Source: Streptomyces sp. R302 (lineage in GTDB: Bacteria > Actinomycetota > Actinomycetes > Streptomycetales > Streptomycetaceae). From it: a DNA stretch of 64,000 nucleotides. Positions within the stretch are counted from its first letter, which is position 1. Each line of letters begins with the position of its first letter. Position numbers and translations under genes: made by a program. The notes under the pieces were generated by a model that was given only the letters and a program-made list of their open reading frames with translations, made no database searches and was not told the DNA's origin. This document shows positions 47,959-56,763 of this stretch, piece after piece. The stretch covers positions 310,001 to 374,000 of the forward strand of contig NZ_JABBGE010000007.1 in NCBI RefSeq assembly GCF_012927245.1, read 5' to 3'.

Positions 47959-48822
47959 TCAGCGGGGCTCCGGCCGGGTGAGGCGGCGGCGGACGAGGGT
48001 CTCGTGGACGAGGCGGCCGACGAGGGCGCCTCCGTAGACGACGAAGCCGACGCCGACGAGCCAGGACTGGAGGACGAGGACGGTGCCGAACTGACCGTAG
48101 GTGACCGCGTTGGAGGCGATCAGCGGGGAGAAGACCAGCTGGGAGAAGATCCGCAGCCCGAGGAGGCCGAGGGCGGTGAGCACGGCGCCGGGCAGCAGCG
48201 CCCGCCAGCGCAGCCGGCCGCAGAGGAGGAAGCGCTGGGACCACCAGAAGAAGAGGAAGGTGCCGACGAGGTCGCCGAGGGCGACGAGGGCGGTGACGCC
48301 GGCGGGGGCGTGTTCGGGGGCGGGGAAGGCGACGAAGAGGAGGAGGGCGGCGACGAGGACGGCGAGCCAGACGACGTGGCGCCACATGGTGTGCCAGCGG
48401 GCGGTGGGGAGGTCCCAGACGCGCTCGTACCCGGTCTGGACGGCGGAGCCGAAGGTGACGCCGAAGGCGGCGAGGGCGGCGAGACCGAAGGCGGTGGTGC
48501 GCTGGAGCGCCTGGCCGGGCTGGCCGAAGAGCTGCTCGACCTCCTCCTCGGAGACCTCGGTGACGCCGAGGCCCTGGATGAGCCAGCGGGCGAAGCCCTG
48601 GCCGCGGGAGAGGTCGGCGGCGGCCACGACGATGAGGAGGGGGACGAGGGTGAGGAGGCTGAGGGCGGCGAACCCCATGGCGCGGTGCAGGAGTTCCATC
48701 GCGCGGCCCCGGTTCCAGATCAGTCCCGCCTCCGACTCGGCCAGGCGGACGTACCACCGCTGGAACCAGGGGGTGTGTGCGGGCGGCGGCGGGTCGCTCG
48801 GCGTACCGGGGGTGCGGGGCAT
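47959..48822 (-). CDS. YihY/BrkB-family membrane protein
   Basis: This encodes 287 residues from ATG 48822. About six membrane helices are present, including FAALSLLTLVPLLIVVAAA and LAVLVAALLLFVAF. WSQRFLLCGRLRWRALLPGA and FGTVLVLQSWLVGVGFVVYGGAL match the YihY family. The family was once called RNase BN in error and its true role is unknown. The gene converges on the ABC permease with a 6-base gap. Confidence 0.88.
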   Translation of the reverse strand: MPRTPGTPSDPPPPAHTPWFQRWYVRLAESEAGLIWNRGRAMELLHRAMGFAALSLLTLVPLLIVVAAADLSRGQGFARWLIQGLGVTEVSEEEVEQLFGQPGQALQRTTAFGLAALAAFGVTFGSAVQTGYERVWDLPTARWHTMWRHVVWLAVLVAALLLFVAFPAPEHAPAGVTALVALGDLVGTFLFFWWSQRFLLCGRLRWRALLPGAVLTALGLLGLRIFSQLVFSPLIASNAVTYGQFGTVLVLQSWLVGVGFVVYGGALVGRLVHETLVRRRLTRPEPR

Positions 48823-48892
48823 GTCAGGTGCGGTACCCGCCGGAGGGCCGGGTCCCGCAGTGATGCGCCCGAACGGGTGGGGGCGGGCGCGG

Positions 48893-49363
48893 TCAGGGGA
48901 GGCGGCGGGCGCCGGGGCCGGGGGTGGCGGTGACCTCGCGGGCGGTGACGACCTCGGCGTCCTCGCCGGCGCACTGGACGACGACCTGGACGGGGGCACC
49001 GCAGGCGGTGTGGCGGATGTCCAGGACGGGGCCCTCGGGGTCGCCGGTGTACGTGTCGCCCCACTGCTTGAGGGCGAGCATGACGGGCCAGAGGTCGACG
49101 CCCTTGGGGGTGAGCCGGTACTCGTGGCGGGTGCGGGTGCCGGGCTCCCGGTAGGGCACGCTGCTGAGGACTCCGGCGGCGACGAGTTTGCGGAGCCGGT
49201 CGGCGAGGACGGCCTCGGAGAGGCCGATGTGGCGTCGGAAGTCGTCGTACCGGCGGACGCCGTTGAAGGCGTCGCGCAGGATGAGCAGGCTCCACTTCTC
49301 GCCCACCAGGTCCAGGGTGCGGCGGACCGAGCAGTTCTCGGTGTCGATCTCCAGCCACTTCAT
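48893..49363 (-). CDS. HxlR-family transcriptional regulator
   Basis: This encodes 156 residues from ATG 49363. The start is favoured by a -10 hexamer TACAGT six bases upstream and the absence of a ribosome site. NCSVRRTLDLVGEKWSLLILRDAF, RRYDDFRRHIGLSEAVLADRL and the YRLTPKGVDLWPV wing are the HxlR winged helix. It is divergent from the thioesterase gene and a 13-bp palindrome lies between them. Confidence 0.92.
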   Translation of the reverse strand: MKWLEIDTENCSVRRTLDLVGEKWSLLILRDAFNGVRRYDDFRRHIGLSEAVLADRLRKLVAAGVLSSVPYREPGTRTRHEYRLTPKGVDLWPVMLALKQWGDTYTGDPEGPVLDIRHTACGAPVQVVVQCAGEDAEVVTAREVTATPGPGARRLP

Positions 49364-49386
49364 GGTCCCACTGTAGCCACCTGGCT

Positions 49387-49441
49387 CTGTCATTGACAGT
49401 CAGCTGAGGCCACGGCTAGCTTCGACGGAAAGAGTCAGCTG
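49387..49441. promoter_or_regulatory. HxlR operator candidates and thioesterase promoter
   Basis: CTGTCATTGACAG (49387-49399) is a perfect 13-bp palindrome that contains a consensus -35, TTGACA (49393-49398). The matching -10, TAGCTT (49417-49422), lies 18 bases on. AGTCAGCTG occurs at 49398-49406 and again at 49433-49441, flanking the -10. HxlR binding here would block the thioesterase promoter. Confidence 0.65.
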
Positions 49442-49465
49442 CCGGAACGACGGAGCGGAGTGGTC

Positions 49466-49984
49466 ATGGGGCGGTCACGGACGGTCGAGTGGGAGGACGC
49501 CGGGGCCACGGCGCGGGCGGCGGCCTCGATGGCCGGGCTCGACTTCCTGCGCGAGATGATCGAGGGCCGACTGCCCGGCCCTCCGATCGCGGCGCTGCTG
49601 GGCTTCAGCCTGGCGGAGGCCGAGCACGGGCGGGCGGTCTTCGCCCTGGAGCCCGGCGAGGAGCACTACAACCCGATCGGCAGCGTGCACGGCGGGGTCT
49701 ACGCCACGCTCCTCGACTCGGCGGCCGGGTGCGCCGTGCACACCACGCTGCCGCTGGGGACCGCGTACACCTCGCTCGACCTGCAGACCCGCTTCCTGCG
49801 GCCGATCACGATGGACACGGGCAAGGTGCGGGCCGTCGGCACGGTCCTCTCGCAGGGGCGGCGGACCGCCCTCGCGGAGGCCGGCCTGTACGACGAGGAG
49901 GACCGCCTCCTCGCGCACGCCACCAGCACCTGCATGCTCTTCCCGGTTCCCGGCCGGGAGACGGGCGACGGCGCCCGCGCCTGA
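49466..49984 (+). CDS. PaaI-family hotdog thioesterase
   Basis: This encodes 172 residues from ATG 49466 with GGAG five bases upstream. GEEHYNPIGSVHGGVYATLLDSAAGCAV is the hotdog thioesterase core with the acidic catalytic residue in LLDSA. AYTSLDLQTRFLRPI and RTALAEAGLYDEEDRLLAHATSTC complete the fold. It hydrolyses an acyl-CoA, probably aromatic or medium chain. The divergent HxlR gene is the likely regulator. Confidence 0.9.
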   Translation: MGRSRTVEWEDAGATARAAASMAGLDFLREMIEGRLPGPPIAALLGFSLAEAEHGRAVFALEPGEEHYNPIGSVHGGVYATLLDSAAGCAVHTTLPLGTAYTSLDLQTRFLRPITMDTGKVRAVGTVLSQGRRTALAEAGLYDEEDRLLAHATSTCMLFPVPGRETGDGARA

Positions 49985-50006
49985 CGCCCGGCACGTGCCC
50001 GTCCGG

Positions 50007-50372
50007 TCAGCGCTGGGCGAGGACCGGGCGGGCGCGGGTACAGCCGTCGGGGGCCGCGTCGGGAGCCGCGGTGGCCTGGAGGGCGGCGCTGACCAGGGTG
50101 GCCAGCAGGTCGATGTCGGAGCCCGCGTCGAGCCGCACCGTCACCCAGCCGGAGCCGGCCCGGAGCCGTACCGCGGTCGAGTTCTGGAGGGCGGGGCGCA
50201 GCCGGGCGACCATGGCCCGGGTGAGGTGGACGTCGGCCTCGTGCTCGCCGTGGAAATGGACGATCTCCTCCGTCGCCGTCCCGAGGCCGAGTTCAGCACC
50301 GCAGTGCGTACGGCCACGGATCAGCGAGGGCCAGCTCATCAGACGTTCACTGGCATGCCTGGCCGTGTTCAT
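50007..50372 (-). CDS. DUF5519 ('luciferase family') protein
   Basis: This encodes 121 residues from ATG 50372. EIVHFHGEHEADVHLTRAM...LRLQNST-like sequence followed by SGWVTVRLDAGSDIDLLATLVSAAL is the DUF5519 pattern. Despite the family nickname there is no luciferase active site. The function is unknown and the protein is cytosolic. Confidence 0.75.
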   Translation of the reverse strand: MNTARHASERLMSWPSLIRGRTHCGAELGLGTATEEIVHFHGEHEADVHLTRAMVARLRPALQNSTAVRLRAGSGWVTVRLDAGSDIDLLATLVSAALQATAAPDAAPDGCTRARPVLAQR

Positions 50373-50508
50373 ACGAGGAGCGTGCCGGGCGGAGGGGCCC
50401 TGCACAAGCGTCCCGGCGAAAGATTCCCGTCGAGACCGGAAACGGTCGCCCGAAGAGGGCGATGTGATGGTTTGTCACCACGGTGGGTGGGGCCCGGGAA
50501 GCGCTCCG

Positions 50509-50643
50509 TCACCGCCCCCGGACCCGGACCGCGAGGACGGCGACGTCGTCCTCGGCGTGGCGCGCGCCGAGCCGGCGCAGGACCTCCTCGACGGCCCCCT
50601 CCGGCCCCGGATCCGGCGGCGGACGCAGTCCGGCCGGCCGGCC
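50509..50643 (-). pseudogene. C-terminal remnant of a SpoIIE/PP2C phosphatase gene
   Basis: The last about 44 codons before the stop at 50509 read EEVLRRLGARHAEDDVAVLAVRVRG. This resembles the closing DDVALL strand of SpoIIE-type phosphatases. Nothing upstream on this strand supplies the rest of the domain, so it looks like a stranded 3' end. The match is short and uncertain. Confidence 0.4.
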
Positions 50644-50679
50644 CGGCGAGAGGTCGACGCCCTCGCCCCGGCGCGGGCC

Positions 50680-50872
50680 GGCCTCCGCCCGGAAGCACTG
50701 CGGCTGATCGTGGAGCGCGCCCGCCGGGTCCACTGGCTCAACCCCCGAACAGCCCGCCCTGTGGGGCACCGGCGACTGGGTCGCCCCGCTCGACGCGGAC
50801 CCGGTGGACATGCGCCCCGGCCGCAACGCCCGCCGGGTCGGCGAGCCCATCACCCGCCTCCTCCCCGTCTGA
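50680..50872 (+). pseudogene. Frameshifted C-terminal remnant of a VWA/CoxE-like protein gene
   Basis: In one frame LRPEALRLIVERARRVHWLNP is readable. After the five-C run at 50742-50746 a one-base shift gives EQPALWGTGDWVAPL and continues to a stop at 50870-50872. WLNPE followed by W-x-TGD is characteristic of the end of CoxE-like von Willebrand A proteins. The N-terminal part is absent, so this is decayed. The rest of the 557-base gap (50373-50929) shows no intact gene. Confidence 0.55.
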
Positions 50873-50929
50873 AGCCGCACCGCAGACGAGCGAGGGGCGC
50901 GGCCGGACCGCCCGTGGCACGATCGGGCC

Positions 50930-51142
50930 ATGGCCCCGACCGGATCCGATCGTCCCGAGACCGACTTCCCGCGCGGTGTCGGCGCGCCCGCGACCCGCGC
51001 ACTCGTCGCCGCCGGGTACACCCGGCTCGACCAGCTGGCCGGAGTGCCGGCGACCGAGCTCGCCGCGCTGCACGGGGTGGGACCGAAGGCCCTGCGGGTG
51101 CTCGCCGAGGCCCTCGCCGAGCGCGGCACCGCCCTCGGCTGA
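50930..51142 (+). CDS. Small helix-hairpin-helix protein
   Basis: This encodes 70 residues. FPRGVGAPATRALVAAGYTRLDQL and GVPATELAALHGVGPKALRVL form two helix-hairpin-helix units of the kind that bind DNA without sequence specificity. No ribosome site is present; CACGAT lies six bases before the ATG, suggesting a leaderless message. Confidence 0.78.
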   Translation: MAPTGSDRPETDFPRGVGAPATRALVAAGYTRLDQLAGVPATELAALHGVGPKALRVLAEALAERGTALG

Positions 51143-51231
51143 CCGTCGGCCGACCCGAGTCCGCCCCTCGGCCGGCCCACAGCCTGACCTCGGCTGTACG
51201 GCTCCGGGGCGGGCGTTCTAGCGTGGGGGCC

Positions 51232-51822
51232 ATGGAACTCCTGGGAGACATCACCCCCGACCGCCCGCTGCTCGTCCTCGCCGTCAAGGAGGAGGCGCAG
51301 TTCCTGGACACGTCGCTGCCCGTGCTCCTCACCGGCATAGGCAAGGTGAACGCCGCGACCGCCCTCGCCACCGCCCTGGCCCGGGGCCCGCGTCCCTCGG
51401 GCATCGTCAACCTCGGCACCGCCGGCGCGCTGCGCGCCGGCTGGACGGGCACGCACCTCGTCGGCACCGTCGTCCAGCACGACCTGGACGGTGAGGCCCT
51501 CGCGCGGCTGACGACGGGCGAGACGTTCGGGGCGCCGATCTCCCTCCCCGACGGCGGTGACGTGGTGCTCGCCACCGGGGACCTGTTCATCTCCGACGAG
51601 ACCGCCCGCGCCCGGCTGGCCGAGCGGGCCCCGCTGGTCGACATGGAGGGGTACGCCCTGGCGTACGCCGCCGAGCTCGCCGGGGTGCCGCTGCGGATGG
51701 TGAAGCACGTCAGCGACGAGGCGGGCGACGGCGCCGACCGCACCTGGCGCGAGTCGGTCGCCGCCTGCTCCCGCGAGCTGGCCGACTGGGCGGCGGCCCA
51801 CATCCCGGCGTACCGCCTCTGA
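51232..51822 (+). CDS. Nucleosidase/phosphorylase-superfamily protein (MTA/SAH nucleosidase-like)
   Basis: This encodes 196 residues. LLTGIGKVNAATALATAL, IVNLGTAGALR and VDMEGYALAYAAELAGVPLRMVKHVSDEA are the substrate and catalytic blocks of the PNP/Udp family. The final Asp in HVSDEA is the usual general acid. It probably cleaves a purine nucleoside such as 5'-methylthioadenosine or S-adenosylhomocysteine. TAGCGT lies seven bases before the start codon, so the message may be leaderless. Confidence 0.85.
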   Translation: MELLGDITPDRPLLVLAVKEEAQFLDTSLPVLLTGIGKVNAATALATALARGPRPSGIVNLGTAGALRAGWTGTHLVGTVVQHDLDGEALARLTTGETFGAPISLPDGGDVVLATGDLFISDETARARLAERAPLVDMEGYALAYAAELAGVPLRMVKHVSDEAGDGADRTWRESVAACSRELADWAAAHIPAYRL

Positions 51823-51894
51823 CCCCGCCCCCTCTGACCCCGCAGCTCCTGACCCCGCCGCTCCTGACCCGTTCGTCGCGGCCCCGGCGGCCGG

Positions 51895-53820
51895 CTAGCC
51901 CAGGGGCAGTTCCAGGACGGACGCGGCCCCCGTCGGCGAGCCGATCTCGGTCTGGGTCCAGGTGACGGAGGCGTCGCCGTACAGCGGGTCCTTGCTGTCG
52001 ACGACGAGCATCAGCCGGTGGCCCGCCGGGATGTCGTACGCGGCGGCCTGCAGGCGCCAGGTGACGGTGGTGTCCCGGTCGGGCGTCAGGTCGTAGGCGT
52101 TGAGCGGCTCGTGGGTGACGATCCGGGCCGTGCCGTCCTCGGCGACGTCGAAGAGGTGGGCGACGAGGCAGGCCGTGGTGACGGTGGAGCGGACGGTGAG
52201 ACGGAGCCTCGGGACGCCGCGGACGCGCCGGCCGACGGGGCCGCCGTCGGCCGCCACGAGGGGTTCGGTGGCCCAGGCGAGCGCGTGCCGCCGGTCGATC
52301 TTGCGGGTGTCGTAGATCTTCGGGTTGCCCCTCCACTCCTCCTGCCCGGTCCTCAGCGGCTCGCCCATCGCGGTGGCCTCGGTGTCCACGCCCGCGAGGA
52401 AGGTGCGCCGCCACCCGGTCACCGGCCGGCCGTCCCCCTCCCCCTCCCCGTCCCCGTCCCCACCCACGGGCACGAGTCCGCCGTCCGTGCCGCCCGCGCC
52501 CTCCCCGGTGAGGGCCAGGACCTCGTGGCCGGCGGTGACGTCCCGCCAGGTGGGGCGGGACTCGCGGACGGCGGGTTCGACGATCCGCCGGGCGCCGGTG
52601 GGCTGCCCGGTGACCGGGTCGGTCACGGGCTCGGTGACGTACGTGAACATCACCTGGGCGCAGACCTCGTCCCAGCTCTCCACTCCGTTGCGCGCGCCCT
52701 TGAGGTGGTGGTCGAGCCAGGCGTACGCCTCGTCGAGGACGGGGTCGGGGGCGCCGGGGCGGGTGCCGAGGAGGCCGGCGCCCTCGGGGGCGGCGTGGTC
52801 GCCGATCCAGAGGTTGAGCCGCTTGGGGACCCGCAGCCGGTCGAAGGCGTCGACCGCCTGGTTGACGGCGAAGAGGCTCTCGTGCCAGGTGTTCGAGTAG
52901 AAGGTGGGGGTGCCGAGGTCGTCGGTGAGGTCGGCGTACGTCTCCGGGGAGCGCCGCTCCGCCCAGCGGACGACGGCGTCGAGGTTCCGGTCGTTCAGGA
53001 AGTCGTCGAGGATCCTCCGGTTCGCCTCGTCGAACTTCTCCTCCACGGGCCCGCCGGTGAAGCCGATCAGCGCCTTCACGGCGGCGAGGTGCCGGGTCCG
53101 GTTCTCGTAGAGGCTGGTGGCGAGGTTGCCCCAGGTACTGAGGGCGACGACGGCGGTGACGCGTTCGTCGTGGGCGGCGACGAGCTGGCTGATGCCGGAG
53201 CCGTACGACTCCCCCATGAAGCCGGTGACGGCGGGGGCGAAGCGCTCGACGGCGAAGTCGATCACGGTCGAGCCGTCGGCGACGTCGTGCGGCCCCGCGA
53301 CGTCGACGTGCCCCTCGGAGGTGGTGGGCAGGCCGGGGATGCCGAGGCCGCGCGGAGTGTAGGCGAGGACGTGGTAGCCGCGCAGGGCGAGGGCGACGTA
53401 CGCGCCGGGGAAGAGGCCCCAGCCGAAGGGGGTCCAGCCGGAGGGGAGGACGACGAGGGGGTGCGGGCCGGGGCCGAGCTGCCGCAGGCTGAAGGCGGAG
53501 AGCCGGTGGCCGTCGGCCGTCTCGATGCGGTGGTACCCGGGCAGGGCCAGGCGGCGGACCCGGGCGACGCGTTCGGCCAGGGCGGCGGGGAGCGTACCGT
53601 CCGGGAGCGCCCCGTCGGCGAGGAGGGCGGTGACGAGGGTCTGGCCGAGGCGGACGGCCTCGGGGTGGACCGTGCCGCCGGAGGCCCACAGGCCGTCGGC
53701 GGCGAGGCGGTCCGTGTCGGCCTCGGTGAGGGCCTCGGTGAGAGCCGCGCCGATGCCGGGGAATCCCGGGAACTCCTCGGACGGGCCGTCGGTGATGGGG
53801 TTGGGCTGGGGCACGTGCAC
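51895..53820 (-). CDS. X-Pro dipeptidyl-peptidase/CocE-family hydrolase (S15-like)
   Basis: This encodes 641 residues from GTG 53820 with AGAGGA upstream; GTG 53814 is an alternative. VVLPSGWTPFGWGLFPGAYVALALRGYHVLAYTPRG and the nucleophile FMGESYGSGISQLVAAHD mark the alpha/beta hydrolase core. A C-terminal jelly-roll (RLRLTVRSTVTTACLVAHLFDV, YDIPAGHRLMLVVDSKDPLY) is the S15 beta domain. A Gly/Asp/Glu linker near residue 480 is encoded by a C-rich tract around 52433-52470. There is no signal peptide. Substrates may be peptides or esters. Confidence 0.85.
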   Translation of the reverse strand: MHVPQPNPITDGPSEEFPGFPGIGAALTEALTEADTDRLAADGLWASGGTVHPEAVRLGQTLVTALLADGALPDGTLPAALAERVARVRRLALPGYHRIETADGHRLSAFSLRQLGPGPHPLVVLPSGWTPFGWGLFPGAYVALALRGYHVLAYTPRGLGIPGLPTTSEGHVDVAGPHDVADGSTVIDFAVERFAPAVTGFMGESYGSGISQLVAAHDERVTAVVALSTWGNLATSLYENRTRHLAAVKALIGFTGGPVEEKFDEANRRILDDFLNDRNLDAVVRWAERRSPETYADLTDDLGTPTFYSNTWHESLFAVNQAVDAFDRLRVPKRLNLWIGDHAAPEGAGLLGTRPGAPDPVLDEAYAWLDHHLKGARNGVESWDEVCAQVMFTYVTEPVTDPVTGQPTGARRIVEPAVRESRPTWRDVTAGHEVLALTGEGAGGTDGGLVPVGGDGDGEGEGDGRPVTGWRRTFLAGVDTEATAMGEPLRTGQEEWRGNPKIYDTRKIDRRHALAWATEPLVAADGGPVGRRVRGVPRLRLTVRSTVTTACLVAHLFDVAEDGTARIVTHEPLNAYDLTPDRDTTVTWRLQAAAYDIPAGHRLMLVVDSKDPLYGDASVTWTQTEIGSPTGAASVLELPLG

Positions 53821-54059
53821 CCGTTCCTCTCGACTGGGGCGTGACGGTCCGTCACACGGACCCACACAAGCCTCACGTATCGGGAAGGGAGCGGCCAGAG
53901 CGCACGAAGGGCGCACGGATCACGCAACGGGGCGGGAACGATCCAGGCTGCCGCGAACTCGACGTTTGGGAGCGGACGAAGCCGTTCCGCAGGGTCTGCT
54001 CGGCCGTCTGGGACCGTCCGTCCCCACCCGGAGCCGCTCGGCACCGCCCGGCACCCCTG

Positions 54060-55196
54060 TCAGCGGGGTTCGTCCGGCGCGCCCTGCCCTCCGGTGCGGA
54101 CGACGAGGAGCGCGGCGACGTCGTCGTCGAGACCGCCGTCGACGTAGGCGGCGAGGTCCCGGTGGAGGAGTTCGGGGACCTGGCCGGAGGGGGCGGCGGC
54201 CCACTGGCGGGCGCGCTCCTCCAGGGGGTAGAAGACGCCGGCCCGGTCGCGGGTCTCGCTGACGCCGTCGGTGTAGAGCAGCAGCCGGTCCCCGGGGCCG
54301 AAGGGGAACTCCTCGACCCGGTGGCGGGAGTCGGCGAGGCCCGCGAGGTTGAGCGGCAGCGAGGGGTCGGCGACGTCCACGGAGGTGACCTCGTCGCCGT
54401 GCTGGAGGAGCGGGGCGGGGTGGCCGCAGTTGAGGAGGCGGGCGGTGCCGCCGCCGTCGGGGAGTTCGACGAGGACGACGGTGGCGAAGCGTTCGGCGGC
54501 GTCGGACTCGGGGTCCCAGGCCGCGTAGCGGGCCAGGCCCTCGTCGAGCCGGTCGGCGAGCGCGGGCAGGTCGGGCGCGTCGTAGGCGGTGGAGCGGAAG
54601 GCGCCGAGGAGGACGGAGGCCGTCTCGACGGCGCCGAGGCCCTTGCCCTGGACGTCTCCGAGCATGATGCGGACGGCGCCGGGTATCCGGACGGCCTCGT
54701 AGAAGTCGCCGCCGATGCGGGCCTTGGCCGCGGCGGCGACGTACAGCAGATGGAGTTCGACGGGGCCGATCCGGGGCGGGGGCGGGCGGAGCACGACCCG
54801 CTGCACGACGTCGGCGACGGCGGTGACCTCGGCGAGGTCCCGTTCGTAGCGGGTGCGGACCGCGCTGACCCAGGCGGCGGCCGCGGTGATGCCGAGGATG
54901 AGACCCTCGCTCGCGAGGAGTTCGTCGGCGGCGAACTCGTCCCTGGCGACGACGAGCAGGGCCCTCAGGGCCATGGCCACGAGGCCCAGGCCGATGGTGC
55001 CCCGGACGCTCCAGGTGGCGGCGGCGAGCGCGGGGACGGTGATGAGGAGCCGGTCGAGGCGCTCGGAGTCCGGGGTGACGAGGTCCGCGACGACGACCAC
55101 GGCCATGACCAGGACGGGCAGGGCGCGCCCGAGGGTGACCTGGGTCCGCGCCCCGGGAGCGGGCCGTGGCCGGGGCCGGGGACCAGCTGCGTGCAT
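54060..55196 (-). CDS. Membrane-anchored SpoIIE-type (PP2C) phosphatase
   Basis: This encodes 378 residues. About four membrane segments lie between residues 20 and 130 (LPVLVMAVVVVADLV, GTIGLGLVAMALRALLVVA). A PP2C domain follows with ARIGGDFYEAV, IMLGDVQGKGLGAVE, LLNCGHPAPLL, LLYTDGVSE and LDDDVAALLV, so the metal ligands are complete. Its ATG lies one base after the MFS stop codon (TGAAATG), so it is the last gene of the TetR-MFS operon by translational coupling. Its partner is unknown. Confidence 0.88.
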   Translation of the reverse strand: MHAAGPRPRPRPAPGARTQVTLGRALPVLVMAVVVVADLVTPDSERLDRLLITVPALAAATWSVRGTIGLGLVAMALRALLVVARDEFAADELLASEGLILGITAAAAWVSAVRTRYERDLAEVTAVADVVQRVVLRPPPPRIGPVELHLLYVAAAAKARIGGDFYEAVRIPGAVRIMLGDVQGKGLGAVETASVLLGAFRSTAYDAPDLPALADRLDEGLARYAAWDPESDAAERFATVVLVELPDGGGTARLLNCGHPAPLLQHGDEVTSVDVADPSLPLNLAGLADSRHRVEEFPFGPGDRLLLYTDGVSETRDRAGVFYPLEERARQWAAAPSGQVPELLHRDLAAYVDGGLDDDVAALLVVRTGGQGAPDEPR

Positions 55197-55197
55197 T

Positions 55198-56763
55198 TCA
55201 TGATCGTACGCAGAACGGGCGGCGGGACCGGCGTGCGCCGCCGGGCTGGCGTGTCCCACCGCCCGGGCCACCGCCCGGGCCACCGCGCCCCTCGGGGAAG
55301 GCGAGGGCGGCGGGCAGGGTGAGCGCCGCGAGCAGCGCGAGGGCGGGCAGCGCGGCCCCTTCCGCGGGGACGAAACCGCCGCCGGGCACGAGGGCGAGGA
55401 GGAGGGCGGCGCCGGCGACGCCGAGCGCGGGGCCGGTGTTCATGGCGGTCTGCTGGAGCCCGCCGGCGACCCCGGCGTTCGCCTCGGGGGCGTGGCGGAC
55501 GATCGCCGCGGTCGCGGTGACCATCAGGATGACGAAACCCGCGCCGAGGAGCGCCGCGCCGGTCCCGGTCGCCACGGCTCCCGCGCCGCCGTCGAGGCGG
55601 GCGAGGACCAGGACCCCGGAGGTGAGCAGGGCGCCGCCGGCGAGGGCCGCGCCCCGCGGCCCGAGCCGCCGCTGGAGCGGCGGGCAGAACGCGGCGCCGA
55701 GCACCATCAGGACGGCGAGCGGCAGGAACCGCACCCCGGCGGCGAGCGGGTCGAGCCGCTGCGTCTCCTGGAGGAAGTACGTGACCACGAAGAGGGTGCC
55801 GGAGAGCGCGGCGGAGGCGGCGAGCAGCGCGGCGAGCCCGGCGGCCACGGGCCGGCTCCGCAGCAGCGCGGGCGGCAGCAGCGGGTCCGGGGCCCGCCGT
55901 TCGTGGCGTACGAGGGCGAGCGCGGCGACCGCCGAGGCGGCGAGGGTGACGGCGGCCCGCCCACCCGCGCCCGGGTGCGGGAGCGTGACGAGCCCGTGCA
56001 CGAGGAGCCCGAGCGCCAGGGCGAGCAGCAGGGCACCGAGCGGATCGCCACCGGCACGCGCGCGTACGGGGGACTCGCGACCCTCACGCACGCGTGCGAC
56101 GAGGTCGCCACCGGCACGCGCGGGTGCGAGGGACTCGCCGTCGGCACGCGCGCGTGAGGGGAACCCGCCTCCGGCACGCGCGCGTGCCGGAGCCGTCCGG
56201 TGGGGCTCGCGGACGGTGAGGGCGAGGAGGCCGACGGCGAGGGTCGGGGGCACGCCGAGGAGGAAGACCGCGCGCCAGCCGTACGCGGAGACCAGGGCGC
56301 CGCCGAGGAGGGGTCCGGCCGCGGCAGCGAGCCCGATGGCGCCGGTGCGCAGCGCGATGGGGCGGGTGAGTCGGTCCGGCGGGTAGGCGGTGCGGAGCAT
56401 GCCGAGGGTGGCCGGCTGGAGCAGCGCCCCGCAGACCCCCTGGAGGACCCGGAGCAGGACGACGGCGCCGATGCCGGGGGCGAGCGCGATCCCGGCGGAG
56501 GCGGCCGCGAAGCCGAGGGCGCCGAGGGCGAAGACCCGGTGGTGGCCGTGGCGGTCGCCGAGCCGCCCGGCGAGGACGAGGAGGCTCGCGACGGCGACGA
56601 GGTAGCCGGTGCCGGTCCACTGGACCTGGGCGACGCCGGTGTGCAGGTCGCGCTGGAGGGCGGGCTGGGCGAGCGTCAGGACGGTGCCGTCCAGGGCGAC
56701 GACGGCGGCGCCGGTGACGCTGCACACGAGGGTGCGTGTGGAGGTGGTGGAGGTGGTGCTCAT
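55198..56763 (-). CDS. MFS drug-type transporter (14-helix)
   Basis: This encodes 521 residues, start overlapping the TetR stop (ATGA). ALDGTVLTLAQPALQRDL, LVLAGRLGDRHGHHRVF and GVCGALLQPATLGMLR are DHA2-family motifs of proton-driven efflux pumps. The central cytoplasmic loop (about residues 190-240) is expanded by five 10-residue repeats of the RARAGG(D/G) kind, encoded by the array at 56044-56193. The TetR gene upstream in the operon is its probable repressor. Confidence 0.92.
   Translation of the reverse strand: MSTTSTTSTRTLVCSVTGAAVVALDGTVLTLAQPALQRDLHTGVAQVQWTGTGYLVAVASLLVLAGRLGDRHGHHRVFALGALGFAAASAGIALAPGIGAVVLLRVLQGVCGALLQPATLGMLRTAYPPDRLTRPIALRTGAIGLAAAAGPLLGGALVSAYGWRAVFLLGVPPTLAVGLLALTVREPHRTAPARARAGGGFPSRARADGESLAPARAGGDLVARVREGRESPVRARAGGDPLGALLLALALGLLVHGLVTLPHPGAGGRAAVTLAASAVAALALVRHERRAPDPLLPPALLRSRPVAAGLAALLAASAALSGTLFVVTYFLQETQRLDPLAAGVRFLPLAVLMVLGAAFCPPLQRRLGPRGAALAGGALLTSGVLVLARLDGGAGAVATGTGAALLGAGFVILMVTATAAIVRHAPEANAGVAGGLQQTAMNTGPALGVAGAALLLALVPGGGFVPAEGAALPALALLAALTLPAALAFPEGRGGPGGGPGGGTRQPGGARRSRRPFCVRS
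56044..56193. repeat. Five 30-bp tandem repeats inside the MFS gene
   Basis: Units of exactly 30 bases start at 56044, 56074, 56104, 56134 and 56164, each with a GGCACGCGCGCGTG-like core. The fifth, CCGGCACGCGCGCGTGCCGG, is a perfect 20-base palindrome. The period keeps the reading frame and adds about 50 Arg/Ala/Gly-rich residues to a loop. Confidence 0.85.
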
